Assembly (NCBI GenBank): GCA_023382715.1
Contig: JAHDWP010000008.1
Location: 1-64,000, forward strand
DNA from: Anaerolineae bacterium
GTDB lineage: Bacteria; Chloroflexota; Anaerolineae; Aggregatilineales; Aggregatilineaceae
Direction of reading: 5' to 3'
DNA length: 64,000 nucleotides
Positions 33,823 to 42,158 of the stretch are shown here, piece after piece; the first letter of the stretch is position 1, and each line of letters starts with the position of its first letter. The notes below the pieces were generated by a model. That model saw nothing but the letters and a program-made list of their open reading frames with translations, ran no database searches and was not told the origin of the DNA. The position numbers and the translations under genes were made by a program.

Positions 33823-34158
33823 ATGCCCAAGCGACCAGAGATTCTGAATCAGCAGGCGCTCGAAGAAGCCCTGCGCCGCGTGGGATGCCCGGACTCGTGC
33901 ATCGCGCCCACGGTGAGCAATTACCGGCTATTTGTCCCTCTGGTGCTGGCAGCGCTGGGCCGCGAGCGCGTCTATGACATCGTGCGCGAGGCGCGCGGCG
34001 ATCTCGGCCTCGGCCAGCAGAACGCCGCCTGGCGCGCTTCGATCAAGCACATCGTCGCCTGGGCCGAGGCCGAGATCGACTCCTACAAGCAGCGCCGCGA
34101 CCTGGAAACCCTGGCGGAGCCAGCGGACGACGGCGCAGGTCAGCTTAAGCTGCTCTGA
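33823..34158 (+). CDS. Small hypothetical protein
   Basis: 111 residues; I do not recognise it. ATG at 33823 follows GGGAG by 8 nt. The composition is Ala/Glu/Arg-rich and mostly helical, with no signal peptide, membrane segment or cysteine motif beyond a CPDSC. The centre (NYRLFVPLVLAALGRERVYDIVREA) looks like a compact helical bundle. It sits alone between the tRNA terminator and adk, with its own candidate promoter. Cytoplasmic, function unknown. Confidence 0.65.
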   Translation: MPKRPEILNQQALEEALRRVGCPDSCIAPTVSNYRLFVPLVLAALGRERVYDIVREARGDLGLGQQNAAWRASIKHIVAWAEAEIDSYKQRRDLETLAEPADDGAGQLKLL

Positions 34159-34164
34159 CGCACT

Positions 34165-34192
34165 TTGTCTGGGGCGCGCCTTCCGGTACAAT
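34165..34192 (+). promoter_or_regulatory. Candidate promoter of adk
   Basis: TTGTCT (34165-34170), 16-nt spacer, TACAAT (34187-34192), about 50 nt before the adk start. Confidence 0.45.
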
Positions 34193-34244
34193 CCTGGCCA
34201 CGCGCATCAAGGTATTCTTCAACAGCGCATTTGAGGGAGCTTGT

Positions 34245-34823
34245 ATGACACCGACATTCGTGGTCTTCTTTGGGCCGCCCGGCTGCGGCAAGGGCACCCA
34301 GGCCAAGCGAGCCGCCGCCGAGCTTGGCCTAGTCCAGATCTCGACCGGCGAGCTATTCCGCCAACACCTGAGCGAAAAAACGCCGCTGGGCCAGCAGGCG
34401 CAGACGTACATGAGCAAAGGCGCGCTCGTCCCGGACGAGATCACCATCGGCATGGTGCGCGAGCGACTTGCCCAGCCCGACGTGCAGACCGGCGCCATCT
34501 TCGATGGCTTCCCGCGCACGGCTGCCCAGGCGCAGGCCCTGGACGATTTGCTACATGAGCTTGGAGCCAGGCTCGATCTGGTCGTGGACTTCGCGCTGCC
34601 CATGTCCACCTCGCGCCAGCGCTTGCTGGGCCGCCAGGAAGGCCGCGCCGACGACCGGCCAGAGGTCATCGAGAAGCGCCTGAACGACCACGCCCAGGTT
34701 GAGGCGAGCGTCATGCCTTACTATCGCCAGCGCGCGGGGCTGATCAAGTCCCTGGACGCCAACCGCCCGATTGATACGATCTATCAGGACGTGCGCGACC
34801 TGATCAAGGCTGCGCTGCGCTAG
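34245..34823 (+). CDS. adk: Adenylate kinase
   Basis: 192 residues. Interconverts AMP, ADP and ATP. P-loop GPPGCGKGTQ, AMP-binding STGELFR and DGFPRTAAQA are intact. RLLGRQEGRADDRPEVIEKRL is the short-lid signature: there is no long LID with zinc cysteines, which explains a length below the 215 of E. coli. RBS GAGGGAG. It is away from the secY operon, where adk is often found. Confidence 0.94.
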   Translation: MTPTFVVFFGPPGCGKGTQAKRAAAELGLVQISTGELFRQHLSEKTPLGQQAQTYMSKGALVPDEITIGMVRERLAQPDVQTGAIFDGFPRTAAQAQALDDLLHELGARLDLVVDFALPMSTSRQRLLGRQEGRADDRPEVIEKRLNDHAQVEASVMPYYRQRAGLIKSLDANRPIDTIYQDVRDLIKAALR

Positions 34824-34869
34824 AATCTGCTGATCCCGATCCCTGGGCAGTCGCTCGGACAGATGGCTC

Positions 34870-34965
34870 CGCTCCCTTCCTTTGGCCCGGCTGGGGGAAG
34901 GGGGCTGAAGGCCCGCGTTCTCCTCCCTTCCCCCCTTGTGGGGGAAGGGCCGGGGATGGGGGGCT
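34870..34965. repeat. Degenerate pair of CCCTTCC/GGAAGGG inverted repeats
   Basis: Two hairpins follow one another. The first pairs CCCTTCC near 34873 with GGGGAAGGG near 34893. The second pairs CCCTTCCCCC (34925-34934) with GGGGGAAGGG (34940-34949). The G/C-only style looks like a dispersed intergenic repeat. It occupies the space between the convergent adk and GH13 genes. No repeat-encoded protein. Confidence 0.5.
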
Positions 34966-35025
34966 AGGCCAGGCCAAATCGCGCGCCCATTTTCGCCCTG
35001 AGGTACGAGGGATATTCTCCACCCT

Positions 35026-36963
35026 CTACTTCTGCAGCGGCGGGAAGTCCGATCCACCTTCCAGGATCATCATGTGCCCATTGCCCAGGCTGACGTCCAG
35101 GTGCACCGCACCCCTCCCCCGGTGAACCGCATCCGTGCCCCACAGCGGCACCAGATCGCACTCGCACACCGGCAGAAAGGCCCGCCCTTCCTCGCGGGTG
35201 GCGAAGCTGGCGCTGGCCACGATGACTAGCGTCTCCTCGCTGTTCTGCCGCGCGAAAGTGATCAGCGTCGGGTTGTCGCTGTAGCCGACAAATACCGTCG
35301 CCGGGTCGGGATCGCTAAGGAGATCGGCGTGCTTCTGGCGCAGCGCAAGCGCATAGCGCACCGAGCCGATCAGGTTATCCGGGCGCGTCCAGTTAAAGGC
35401 CCACGCGCTGAATAGCGGCAGCGACTCGGCAGGGTGCTCGCGGATCATCGCGTCGGTGAAGTCCAGTCCGGTGTTGATTGGCTTGGTCTCCATCAGCTCG
35501 AAGCCGCTGTGAATGAAGGGGATGCCCGGCACCAGGATGCTGAAGGCCAGCGCGTAGTGCACGTACTGAAGAGCATAGGGCCGCACGGCAGCGCGCGGCG
35601 TATTGTGACTCTCCGCCGTCGCGAAGAAGGGCAGCGGCAGGCGTTCGTGGGCCAGCCTGCCCAGGAATTCGCGCAGCTTTTCGGGATGGTGGAGATCGAA
35701 GACAAGATAGCCCAGCACGGCGTTGTAACCCTCGTCCACGCTGGCCTGCCCGATGACGAAGTTCTCATCCCAGAAGGCGAAATCGGGGTCAATCGCCCGC
35801 GCTGACTCGACGACGCGCTGTTTGAGCGGCATGGGCAGCGCATGCCCCATGTCAATCATCACCCCGTCAATGCCGAACTCTCGCTGGTGGTGTGGGATCA
35901 CGCCGGCGATGGCGTCCCACAGCGGCGCAACCGCGTTCTCCGGGCGGGCCAGCCGCTCGTCGTACATGCGCAGCGTGTTGTAGGCGATGTAGTTGAAATC
36001 CGGGTGATCATACATGCGCAGGTATGTCACATCCGTCCAGGGCGGCTGGTTGTCGTCGGGCGGCCAGTCGGTGAACGCGCCGGGGATGCGCACCCGCGTG
36101 CCGTCGTCAAGCTGGCCCACCCAACGCCCATCTTCCATCCACACCTGGTCCGGGCGGGGCGGGCGCGTGAACATGGCCCGGTGCGACTCAGGAGGCGGGG
36201 GCAGCGCCTTGAAGTCGCCGCGCACGACCTTGTCCTTGACCTGGGCCAGATCGTCCGGCGCGAAGATCGGGATGCCATAGGTATGGGGGTCGGCGCTGCC
36301 CAGCGCGCGATCCGGCACGTCCTCACGAATCCAGTAGAACCACTCCGGGTGCTGGCCGATCCACGCGCCATCTTTGGAGGCCGTGCGCAGCACGAACTCC
36401 ATGATCACGCGCATCCCCAGGCGGTGCGCTGCCTCGACAAAGCCCGCAAACAGCGCATCCGCTGAGAGTCCCAGCGCCGGCTCGTCGAGATTCTCGTCCA
36501 GCGCATACGGATCGCGGATGCCATAGGGCGACCCCAACGTGCCCTTCTTGCCGTCCTGCCCCACCGCCGTGATCGGCAGCAGGTGCACCGTGTTGACGCC
36601 CAGGCTGCGGATGTACGGCAGCAGCGCGATGCTCTTGAGCAGCGTCCCCGTCTCGCGCCAGCCGTCCACCGACGGGCCAATCCCCAGCACGCCGTCGTGC
36701 GCGTGGTCGTAGGCCGCCGTCACGCGCGGGAACAGGTTGTAGACGATGGCATAGCGCGTCCACGACCCGCCCCCGCCCTGAATTAGCGGCTGCGCCGGCT
36801 GTGCGGCGATCCATGCCAGCTTATCTGCGTAAAAATCGTAGGGGTTGACCGCCTGGGCCGCCGGATGCTCATGATCGATCCACAGGCCGGGCACGTGGTA
36901 GGGCTGCGCCAGAGCGCGCTTGCGCTCGCGCAGCGTCGCGATGATCTCCTGCAAAACCGCCAT
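35026..36963 (-). CDS. GH13-family alpha-amylase-like protein
   Basis: 645 residues. A GH13 TIM barrel for alpha-glucan chemistry; no signal peptide, so cytoplasmic. Visible regions: VNTVHLLPITAVG, GSPYGIRDPYAL, GVMIDMGHALP (nucleophile Asp, about 369), FWDENF (acid/base Glu, about 399) and AESHNTPRAA (about 453). In most GH13 enzymes the last region ends in HD; here it is HN, so the third catalytic Asp appears to be replaced. It may be a subfamily with a shifted residue or a changed activity. The subfamily, and thus the substrate, cannot be set from sequence alone. Confidence 0.75.
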   Translation of the reverse strand: MAVLQEIIATLRERKRALAQPYHVPGLWIDHEHPAAQAVNPYDFYADKLAWIAAQPAQPLIQGGGGSWTRYAIVYNLFPRVTAAYDHAHDGVLGIGPSVDGWRETGTLLKSIALLPYIRSLGVNTVHLLPITAVGQDGKKGTLGSPYGIRDPYALDENLDEPALGLSADALFAGFVEAAHRLGMRVIMEFVLRTASKDGAWIGQHPEWFYWIREDVPDRALGSADPHTYGIPIFAPDDLAQVKDKVVRGDFKALPPPPESHRAMFTRPPRPDQVWMEDGRWVGQLDDGTRVRIPGAFTDWPPDDNQPPWTDVTYLRMYDHPDFNYIAYNTLRMYDERLARPENAVAPLWDAIAGVIPHHQREFGIDGVMIDMGHALPMPLKQRVVESARAIDPDFAFWDENFVIGQASVDEGYNAVLGYLVFDLHHPEKLREFLGRLAHERLPLPFFATAESHNTPRAAVRPYALQYVHYALAFSILVPGIPFIHSGFELMETKPINTGLDFTDAMIREHPAESLPLFSAWAFNWTRPDNLIGSVRYALALRQKHADLLSDPDPATVFVGYSDNPTLITFARQNSEETLVIVASASFATREEGRAFLPVCECDLVPLWGTDAVHRGRGAVHLDVSLGNGHMMILEGGSDFPPLQK

Positions 36964-37069
36964 ACAGACTCTCTCCGCGTGCAGAACGCTTGTCGGATAA
37001 GCACCGGGCCGCAGGTGCCCTCACTCCCAGCAGCGAGCGCCCCGCTCTCCAGAAGCCGCAGCGCTACAC

Positions 37070-37096
37070 AAAAAAGGGAGGCTATGCCCCCTTCCC
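37070..37096 (-). terminator. Intrinsic terminator of the LCP gene
   Basis: On the minus strand GGGGGC and GCCTCC (one G-T pair) close around an ATA loop, followed by CTTTTTT. Confidence 0.75.
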
Positions 37097-37117
37097 GGTG
37101 TGCATTGCTGCGCCCGC

Positions 37118-38425
37118 TCATTGATTATAGTCGGCTCCGAAGACCTCGGCCATCAGCGGCCCAAGCTTCGCCCGGTTGGGGACGAGAATATCCTGGCCCT
37201 GCCAGTTCGTCGGGATGACATACTCCCAGCCCAGCACCGCGTTGCGGTAGTTCGTCGCGGGGATGTCTTTGACCCACCACGCCAGTTGCAGAATCTGGTC
37301 GAGGCCCAGCCCCGTGTCAATGCCATCCCTCAACTCAGACCACAGCGCGGGTGCCTGCACAGCAAGCTCCGGGATCATGTTGTAGGCCGTCACCTTGTCG
37401 CGAATGGCGTAGATCACCTGCTGCTGGCGGCGGTTGCGGTCAATGTCGTCGCTGGCATGGCGGCTGCGCGCATACTTGAGCGCGGTCGCGCCATCCATCT
37501 GGTGCCAGCCCGCCTCGATGTAGAACGGGTCATAGCCGTAGTTCATGTCGGGATACTGTGGATCGTAGATGTCCTGCGCAACCTCAACGTTGATCCCGCC
37601 AATCAGGTCAATCACCCGCGTGAATGTGTTGAAATTGACCAGCACATACTCGTTGACGCGGATGCCGAAGTTGTACTGTACCGTCTGCATCGCCAGGCGC
37701 GGCCCGCCCCCCGGCCCTTCCAGCTCGCCCGCGCTGTATGCCGTGTTGATGCGCTGCGGCCCATAGCCCGGCACGTCCACGTACAGATCGCGCGGGATGC
37801 TCATGATTCCCACGCTGTTGGTGCGCGGATCGAGACTGATCAGGATCATGGTATCCGTGCGCACCGACGCGCCGAACTCCCCTGGCCGCCAGTCCATGCC
37901 CATCACCAGCACGGTGAAGCGCTCTTTTCCACCCCAGGGGCGGATGATCATGCTCTGGCCGTCGCCCAACATGCCGCCCACCGGCTCATCGCCCGACGCG
38001 GCCAGCACACCGCCTGGACCATACAGCACTGAGGTCGGCTCCAGCGGCGGGGCGCTGGTCGCCACCGTTCCCGGCGTGCCGCGCGTCGCCTGCAACAGGA
38101 AGTACACCACCATGCTCATGATGACGGTCATGCCCAGCAGTGCCGCCGCGATGATCACCCACGCCCAGTCATCCGGAGCGCCCAGTTCGCGCCGCCTCTT
38201 GCGGCGGTGAACGCGGTCGCGCGCGCGCTTACCGTGCTGCCCGCGCCCATAGAGCGGCGTTGGGAGCGACTCCGGCGAAGGCATCGCCGCCGGCTGGCCG
38301 GGAAAGCTGTACCAGTGCCCGGCGGTCGGCGCAGTCTTCGGCGAGCGCGGCGGCACTCCCGCCCCGTCGGGCGGGGGCACGGCGTCCAGGTGTTGCTGCG
38401 TCTGGGCCGGATCATCGGGCATCAT
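37118..38425 (-). CDS. LytR-CpsA-Psr family protein
   Basis: 435 residues. LCP proteins transfer lipid-linked glycans onto the cell wall or a similar acceptor. A Pro-rich cytoplasmic N-terminus and one membrane helix (about 100-122) are followed by the LCP domain: FTVLVMGMDWRPGEFGASVRTD, SIPRDLYVDVPG, RINTAYSAG and YARSRHASDDIDRNRRQQQ, with the Arg/Asp pyrophosphate-binding residues. I prefer the ATG at 38425 (GTGGAG 6 nt upstream); the ATG at 38446 coincides with the predicted transcription start and lacks an RBS. It implies a cell-wall glycopolymer in this organism. Confidence 0.88.
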   Translation of the reverse strand: MMPDDPAQTQQHLDAVPPPDGAGVPPRSPKTAPTAGHWYSFPGQPAAMPSPESLPTPLYGRGQHGKRARDRVHRRKRRRELGAPDDWAWVIIAAALLGMTVIMSMVVYFLLQATRGTPGTVATSAPPLEPTSVLYGPGGVLAASGDEPVGGMLGDGQSMIIRPWGGKERFTVLVMGMDWRPGEFGASVRTDTMILISLDPRTNSVGIMSIPRDLYVDVPGYGPQRINTAYSAGELEGPGGGPRLAMQTVQYNFGIRVNEYVLVNFNTFTRVIDLIGGINVEVAQDIYDPQYPDMNYGYDPFYIEAGWHQMDGATALKYARSRHASDDIDRNRRQQQVIYAIRDKVTAYNMIPELAVQAPALWSELRDGIDTGLGLDQILQLAWWVKDIPATNYRNAVLGWEYVIPTNWQGQDILVPNRAKLGPLMAEVFGADYNQ

Positions 38426-38453
38426 AGTTGGCTCCACTGCGGTCATTATCGGT

Positions 38454-38481
38454 ATTGTAGCGTCAAACGTTCAAAGCACAA
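38454..38481 (-). promoter_or_regulatory. Promoter of the LCP gene
   Basis: Minus strand TTGTGC (38476-38481), 16-nt spacer, TACAAT (38454-38459). Start near 38447 gives a 20-nt leader to the ATG at 38425. Confidence 0.5.
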
Positions 38482-38494
38482 TGTCCGGCCAGTG

Positions 38495-38503
38495 TGCTAC
38501 AAT
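38495..38503 (+). promoter_or_regulatory. Extended -10 promoter of lipM
   Basis: TGC followed by TACAAT (38498-38503) forms an extended -10, about 45 nt before lipM. It is back to back with the LCP promoter. Confidence 0.45.
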
Positions 38504-38548
38504 CCGGCTGTCCGATGACGAAATCCCACCTGAGGAGTATGTTTCGCG

Positions 38549-39370
38549 ATGACACAAGCTCGCTGGCGGCTACTGATCACGCCGCCCGCTGACGGCCCCC
38601 TGAACATGGCCATTGACCAGGCGATCATGGAAGCGGTCGCCTCCGGGCGCGTCCCTCCTACGCTGCGCTTTTTCGCCTGGACACCCCCCTGCCTCTCGCT
38701 GGGTTACACGCAGCCCGTCGCCGACGTGGATCGCGCGCGCCTGGCAGCGCACGGCTGGGGCCTCGTCCGGCGGATGACCGGCGGGCGAGCCATCCTGCAC
38801 ACCGACGAGCTGACCTACAGCGTTGCCCTGCCCGCTGACGATCTCGTCGTCGCTGGCGGCGTCGTCGAGAGCTATCGCCGTCTCAGCGCGGCGCTGGTCG
38901 CCGGCTTGCACGCCCTGGGGGTCGAGCCAGAAGCCGACAAACGCGCTGATGGTCACAACGCCGCCAGCGGGCCGGTCTGCTTTGAAGTCCCCAGCCACTA
39001 CGAGATCACAGTCGGGCGCAGCAAGCTCATCGGCAGCGCCCAGGTGCGCAAATTCGGCGCGGTGCTTCAGCACGGCACGCTGCCCCTCGCCGGGGACATC
39101 GCCCGCATCTGCGATGCGCTGGTCTTCGCCAGCGACGAGCAGCGCGCGCGGGTGCGCGCGCGCGTCGCCGAGCGCGCCACAACGCTTGAGCGCGCGCTGG
39201 GTCGCACTGTTTCGTGGGACGAGGCAGCGCAGATCATGATCGCCAGCTTTCGCCAGGTCTTCGATCTCGCGCTGGAACAGGCGGACGCCCTGACCGCAGA
39301 GGAGACCGCCAGGGCCGCCCGGTTACGAGAGGAGCAGTACGCCGCCGAGACGTGGAACGCGCGGTTCTAG
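38549..39370 (+). CDS. lipM: Octanoyltransferase LipM type (lipoate/biotin ligase fold)
   Basis: 273 residues. Moves octanoyl from ACP to a lipoyl domain for lipoic acid synthesis, or ligates lipoate. RRMTGGRAILHTDELTYS (74-91) is the ligand-binding loop. GPVCFE supplies C144, the acyl-thioester Cys of LipM-type enzymes, and K159 in GRSKLIGSAQ is the catalytic Lys. The Cys favours LipM over LplA. GAGGAG lies 11 nt upstream. Its stop overlaps the stop of the convergent neighbour in the tetranucleotide CTAG. Confidence 0.85.
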   Translation: MTQARWRLLITPPADGPLNMAIDQAIMEAVASGRVPPTLRFFAWTPPCLSLGYTQPVADVDRARLAAHGWGLVRRMTGGRAILHTDELTYSVALPADDLVVAGGVVESYRRLSAALVAGLHALGVEPEADKRADGHNAASGPVCFEVPSHYEITVGRSKLIGSAQVRKFGAVLQHGTLPLAGDIARICDALVFASDEQRARVRARVAERATTLERALGRTVSWDEAAQIMIASFRQVFDLALEQADALTAEETARAARLREEQYAAETWNARF

Positions 39371-40188
39371 TCCGGCAGACACGAGGAATCCGGCGGCAGT
39401 ACCTCGGCACTCGTCTGGAACACGATCTGCTCGAAGCCGAGTTTCTGCAGCAGATCGTATAACGTCGCCTGGGCGTTCTGCGTCGCCAGTCCCAGCAGGT
39501 CGAGCGTCGTGGCGGTTTCGAGCAGGTCGCCCATCGCGCGGTCGTAGGCTTCGCCCTGCATCCGCCGGAAGCGCCCGCCGCAGTCCTGCAGGCCCGCCCA
39601 CCCCCGGCAGTCCCAGGAATGCACCTCTGGCTTGCCCAGGCTGCAATGCGTGATCTGCGCAGGGGGCAGCGTCACCGTCAGCACGCCGCCCGCACCCGCC
39701 ACAAGATCGTCCTCGCCGATCTGCGCCAGGTCAACCCCCGCCTTGACCGTCCCCACATAGCTGACGTTCAGCTCCGCATCGGGCGCGGCCCCGCTGTCCA
39801 CCACCGTTTTAGTGATGACCAGGCCGCTGCGCACCGTCTCCAGCACCGCCAGCTTCTGGATGTTCAGCACAACCGTCCGGCTGTCTACAACCTCCGGCTC
39901 GGCGTCGCTGTCGAAGCCGAAGATGGACAGGAAGTTGCCCGCCGGGTCGCCCAGAAAGTCCGCCACGCCGATCGTCAGCACCAGCACCATACAGGCCAAA
40001 ACGACCGTCAGCACCAGCAGCGACGCCCCGGTGAAGAAAGCGCAGGTGCTCCAGCAGCCGCGTGCGCGCGGCGGGGGGCTGCTGCGCCGCCGCTTGCGAC
40101 GCGGGGGCGTGCCGACCACTGCGGGCACCTGGCCAGCCGGGCGCTCTTCGGGAAGGCTATCGGGCTTGGAAGGCTGAAGTTCGGCCAT
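39367..40188 (-). CDS. DUF4230-family membrane-anchored protein
   Basis: 273 residues. Pro/Arg-rich cytoplasmic N-terminus, one membrane helix (about 55-77), then an extracytoplasmic domain starting VVLNIQKLAVLETVRSGLVI and VSYVGTVKAGVDLAQI, which resembles DUF4230. Four cysteines in the middle (CSLGKPEVHSWDC, DCGG) could form disulfides. The family has no established function. Single gene convergent with lipM. Confidence 0.65.
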   Translation of the reverse strand: MAELQPSKPDSLPEERPAGQVPAVVGTPPRRKRRRSSPPPRARGCWSTCAFFTGASLLVLTVVLACMVLVLTIGVADFLGDPAGNFLSIFGFDSDAEPEVVDSRTVVLNIQKLAVLETVRSGLVITKTVVDSGAAPDAELNVSYVGTVKAGVDLAQIGEDDLVAGAGGVLTVTLPPAQITHCSLGKPEVHSWDCRGWAGLQDCGGRFRRMQGEAYDRAMGDLLETATTLDLLGLATQNAQATLYDLLQKLGFEQIVFQTSAEVLPPDSSCLPD

Positions 40189-40284
40189 AGGCCAGTCCTG
40201 AGGGTACGAGACAGCGACTGTATGTCATCGCCGTCTGACTAATGACTACGCGAGAAGCGCTCTGCGGTTGCACAGCCGGGCGCC

Positions 40285-42111
40285 TCAGGTCAAAGCGCGC
40301 ACCTGGTACAGCGCCCCATCACCAAAGCCCCGCTTGCGATAATACTCGCGTGTGCCCACCGCCGAGATCACCGCCAGTCGCGCATAGCCGCGCTCGCTGG
40401 CGATCTCCGCCGCCCGCTCGATCAGGCGCGTGCCCAGCCCGCTGTGCTGAGCCTTGCCGTCCTCCGCCGCGCCGATGGTCACGGCCTGTCCATAGACGTG
40501 CACCTCGCGGATCATCGCCGCACCCGCCAGCTCCGGCACGGCAGGATCGCCCTGCGGCAGCGACAGTCGCAGAAAAGCAGCAATGCGCCGGTCGGCAGTG
40601 ATCACCTGCAGGAAGACTTCCTCGCCAACTCCCGCCTCGTAGCGTAGCTCATCCAGGTGCAGATCGCCGGGCAATACAGTCCCGCCGCGAATCTCACGCC
40701 CGCGAATGTCCGGGCTGCGCAGGCCGCGTGCCCGCAGTGCCGCCTCAACCGTCTGCCGGAAGTTGGGCTTCATCTCGCCGGCCACAATGTCGGTGGAGGG
40801 GATGTCGCGCACCACGCGCGTCAGGCGGCAGTATTCGGGCGTGCTGAGGAAGCAGGCGCTCAGCACGCCGAGCAGCACGTCTTCGCTGTAGGGCGACCAC
40901 TCGCCGCGCTGATAGACCTGCATCAGCTCGGCGCTCTCGATGAGCGAGCACGGGTAAATCTTAAGCTCATCGGGCCGTATGTCCGGGTCCGCGAACAGGC
41001 GCCGGTAGTCCGCCTCGTCTGCTTCGGGCGAGGAGCCGTACAGGTTCGGCATCCAGTGGGCGTGAATCTTGAACCCGGCCTGCCGCAGCAGCCGGATCGC
41101 CCGCCGCGTCATGGCGACGGTGTGCCCGCGTCGGTTCTGTGCCAGCACCGCGTCGTCCAGGCTTTGCACGCCGATCTGCACCTTGGTCGCGCCCAGCCGC
41201 CGCATACGGATCACTTCGCCCGCGTCAATGTGATCGGGGCGCGTCTCCACCACCAGGCCCACGCAGCGGATCGGCGCGGTCTCGTTCTCGCGGTGCGCCG
41301 CCGCCAGTTCCTCCCACGTGGCGAACTCGTCCACGACCGTGCGCGGGCGCTCGCCGCGCGCGACGGCCTGCGCCAGCTCGCGCGAGCGCCGCATCTCCGC
41401 GCGATAGATGCGCCGCACCACCTGGTTGTACGACTGCTCCAGCGCGGCGCCTTTCAGGGTCAGCGACGTGGCCTGATCGGGGTGCAGTTGCGAGGCAGCG
41501 CGCAGCAGATCGCGCACCTCGTCCGTGCGATCCGCGCCCGCGCCGAAATCGTGCAGCGCATCGAACAGGCGCTTGACGAACCACACCTGGTACGTCTCCG
41601 GGTAGAATGACCACGTCCCGCCCAGGATGATTAGCTCCACCTTGTCGAGCGGGTGCCCGGTCTCGTACAGCGTCCCCAGCCGCGATATGACCTGCAGGTA
41701 AGGGTCGAAGTGGTTCTGCTCGGCGCGCTGCGCGCCCGGCTCACTGGCCAGGTAGCTCTTGGGCATCCGCACGTCGTTCGGGCAGAAGATGCACTCGCCG
41801 GGGCATGGGTAGGGCTTGGTCAGCACTGTGACCGGCGTCACGCCCGAAAGCGTGCGCACCGGCTTCATGCGCAACCGGGCCAGCACCGCGGCGTCATAGG
41901 GCGGCAGGCCGTCCGTCCCGGCCAGCGTCCGATAGGCGTGGATCAGGTCGTTCTTGTTGAAAAGCCCCCGCCCGTCCTTTGGATGCTGCTTGAGAATCTG
42001 GATCAGGCGCGGGGCCGTCAGGTTGGGTTCTCGGACAACCTCGTATAAGATCGCCAGCAGCGACTCGCGGTATTCCGCAACATCGGCGGGGGGCTGGTAA
42101 CGCTTACCCAT
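40285..42111 (-). CDS. elp3: Elp3 family radical SAM/acetyltransferase tRNA U34 modifier
   Basis: 608 residues. In eukaryotes and archaea Elp3 uses acetyl-CoA and radical SAM chemistry to make 5-carboxymethyluridine at tRNA wobble position 34. The N-terminal basic tRNA-binding region is followed by the cluster motif CPGECIFCP (C103, C107, C110), the Elp3 signature MPKSYLASEPGAQRA, VVETRPDHID, and the C-terminal GNAT domain (GLGTRLIERAAEIASERGY, AVGTREYYRKRGF). All parts are full length. Elp3 of the chloroflexote Dehalococcoides is a known bacterial relative. It diverges by 47 bp from a Trm9-like methyltransferase, its expected next-step enzyme. Confidence 0.93.
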   Translation of the reverse strand: MGKRYQPPADVAEYRESLLAILYEVVREPNLTAPRLIQILKQHPKDGRGLFNKNDLIHAYRTLAGTDGLPPYDAAVLARLRMKPVRTLSGVTPVTVLTKPYPCPGECIFCPNDVRMPKSYLASEPGAQRAEQNHFDPYLQVISRLGTLYETGHPLDKVELIILGGTWSFYPETYQVWFVKRLFDALHDFGAGADRTDEVRDLLRAASQLHPDQATSLTLKGAALEQSYNQVVRRIYRAEMRRSRELAQAVARGERPRTVVDEFATWEELAAAHRENETAPIRCVGLVVETRPDHIDAGEVIRMRRLGATKVQIGVQSLDDAVLAQNRRGHTVAMTRRAIRLLRQAGFKIHAHWMPNLYGSSPEADEADYRRLFADPDIRPDELKIYPCSLIESAELMQVYQRGEWSPYSEDVLLGVLSACFLSTPEYCRLTRVVRDIPSTDIVAGEMKPNFRQTVEAALRARGLRSPDIRGREIRGGTVLPGDLHLDELRYEAGVGEEVFLQVITADRRIAAFLRLSLPQGDPAVPELAGAAMIREVHVYGQAVTIGAAEDGKAQHSGLGTRLIERAAEIASERGYARLAVISAVGTREYYRKRGFGDGALYQVRALT

Positions 42112-42158
42112 CTCACAATCCGAATCTGCTCCAGGGACAGACCTGGCTGGTTAGCCTC

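Noticed and set aside
34870-34965. A CRISPR-like repeat pair.
   Set aside because: There are only two imperfect G/C-rich hairpins with no regular spacer, and no cas gene in the window.
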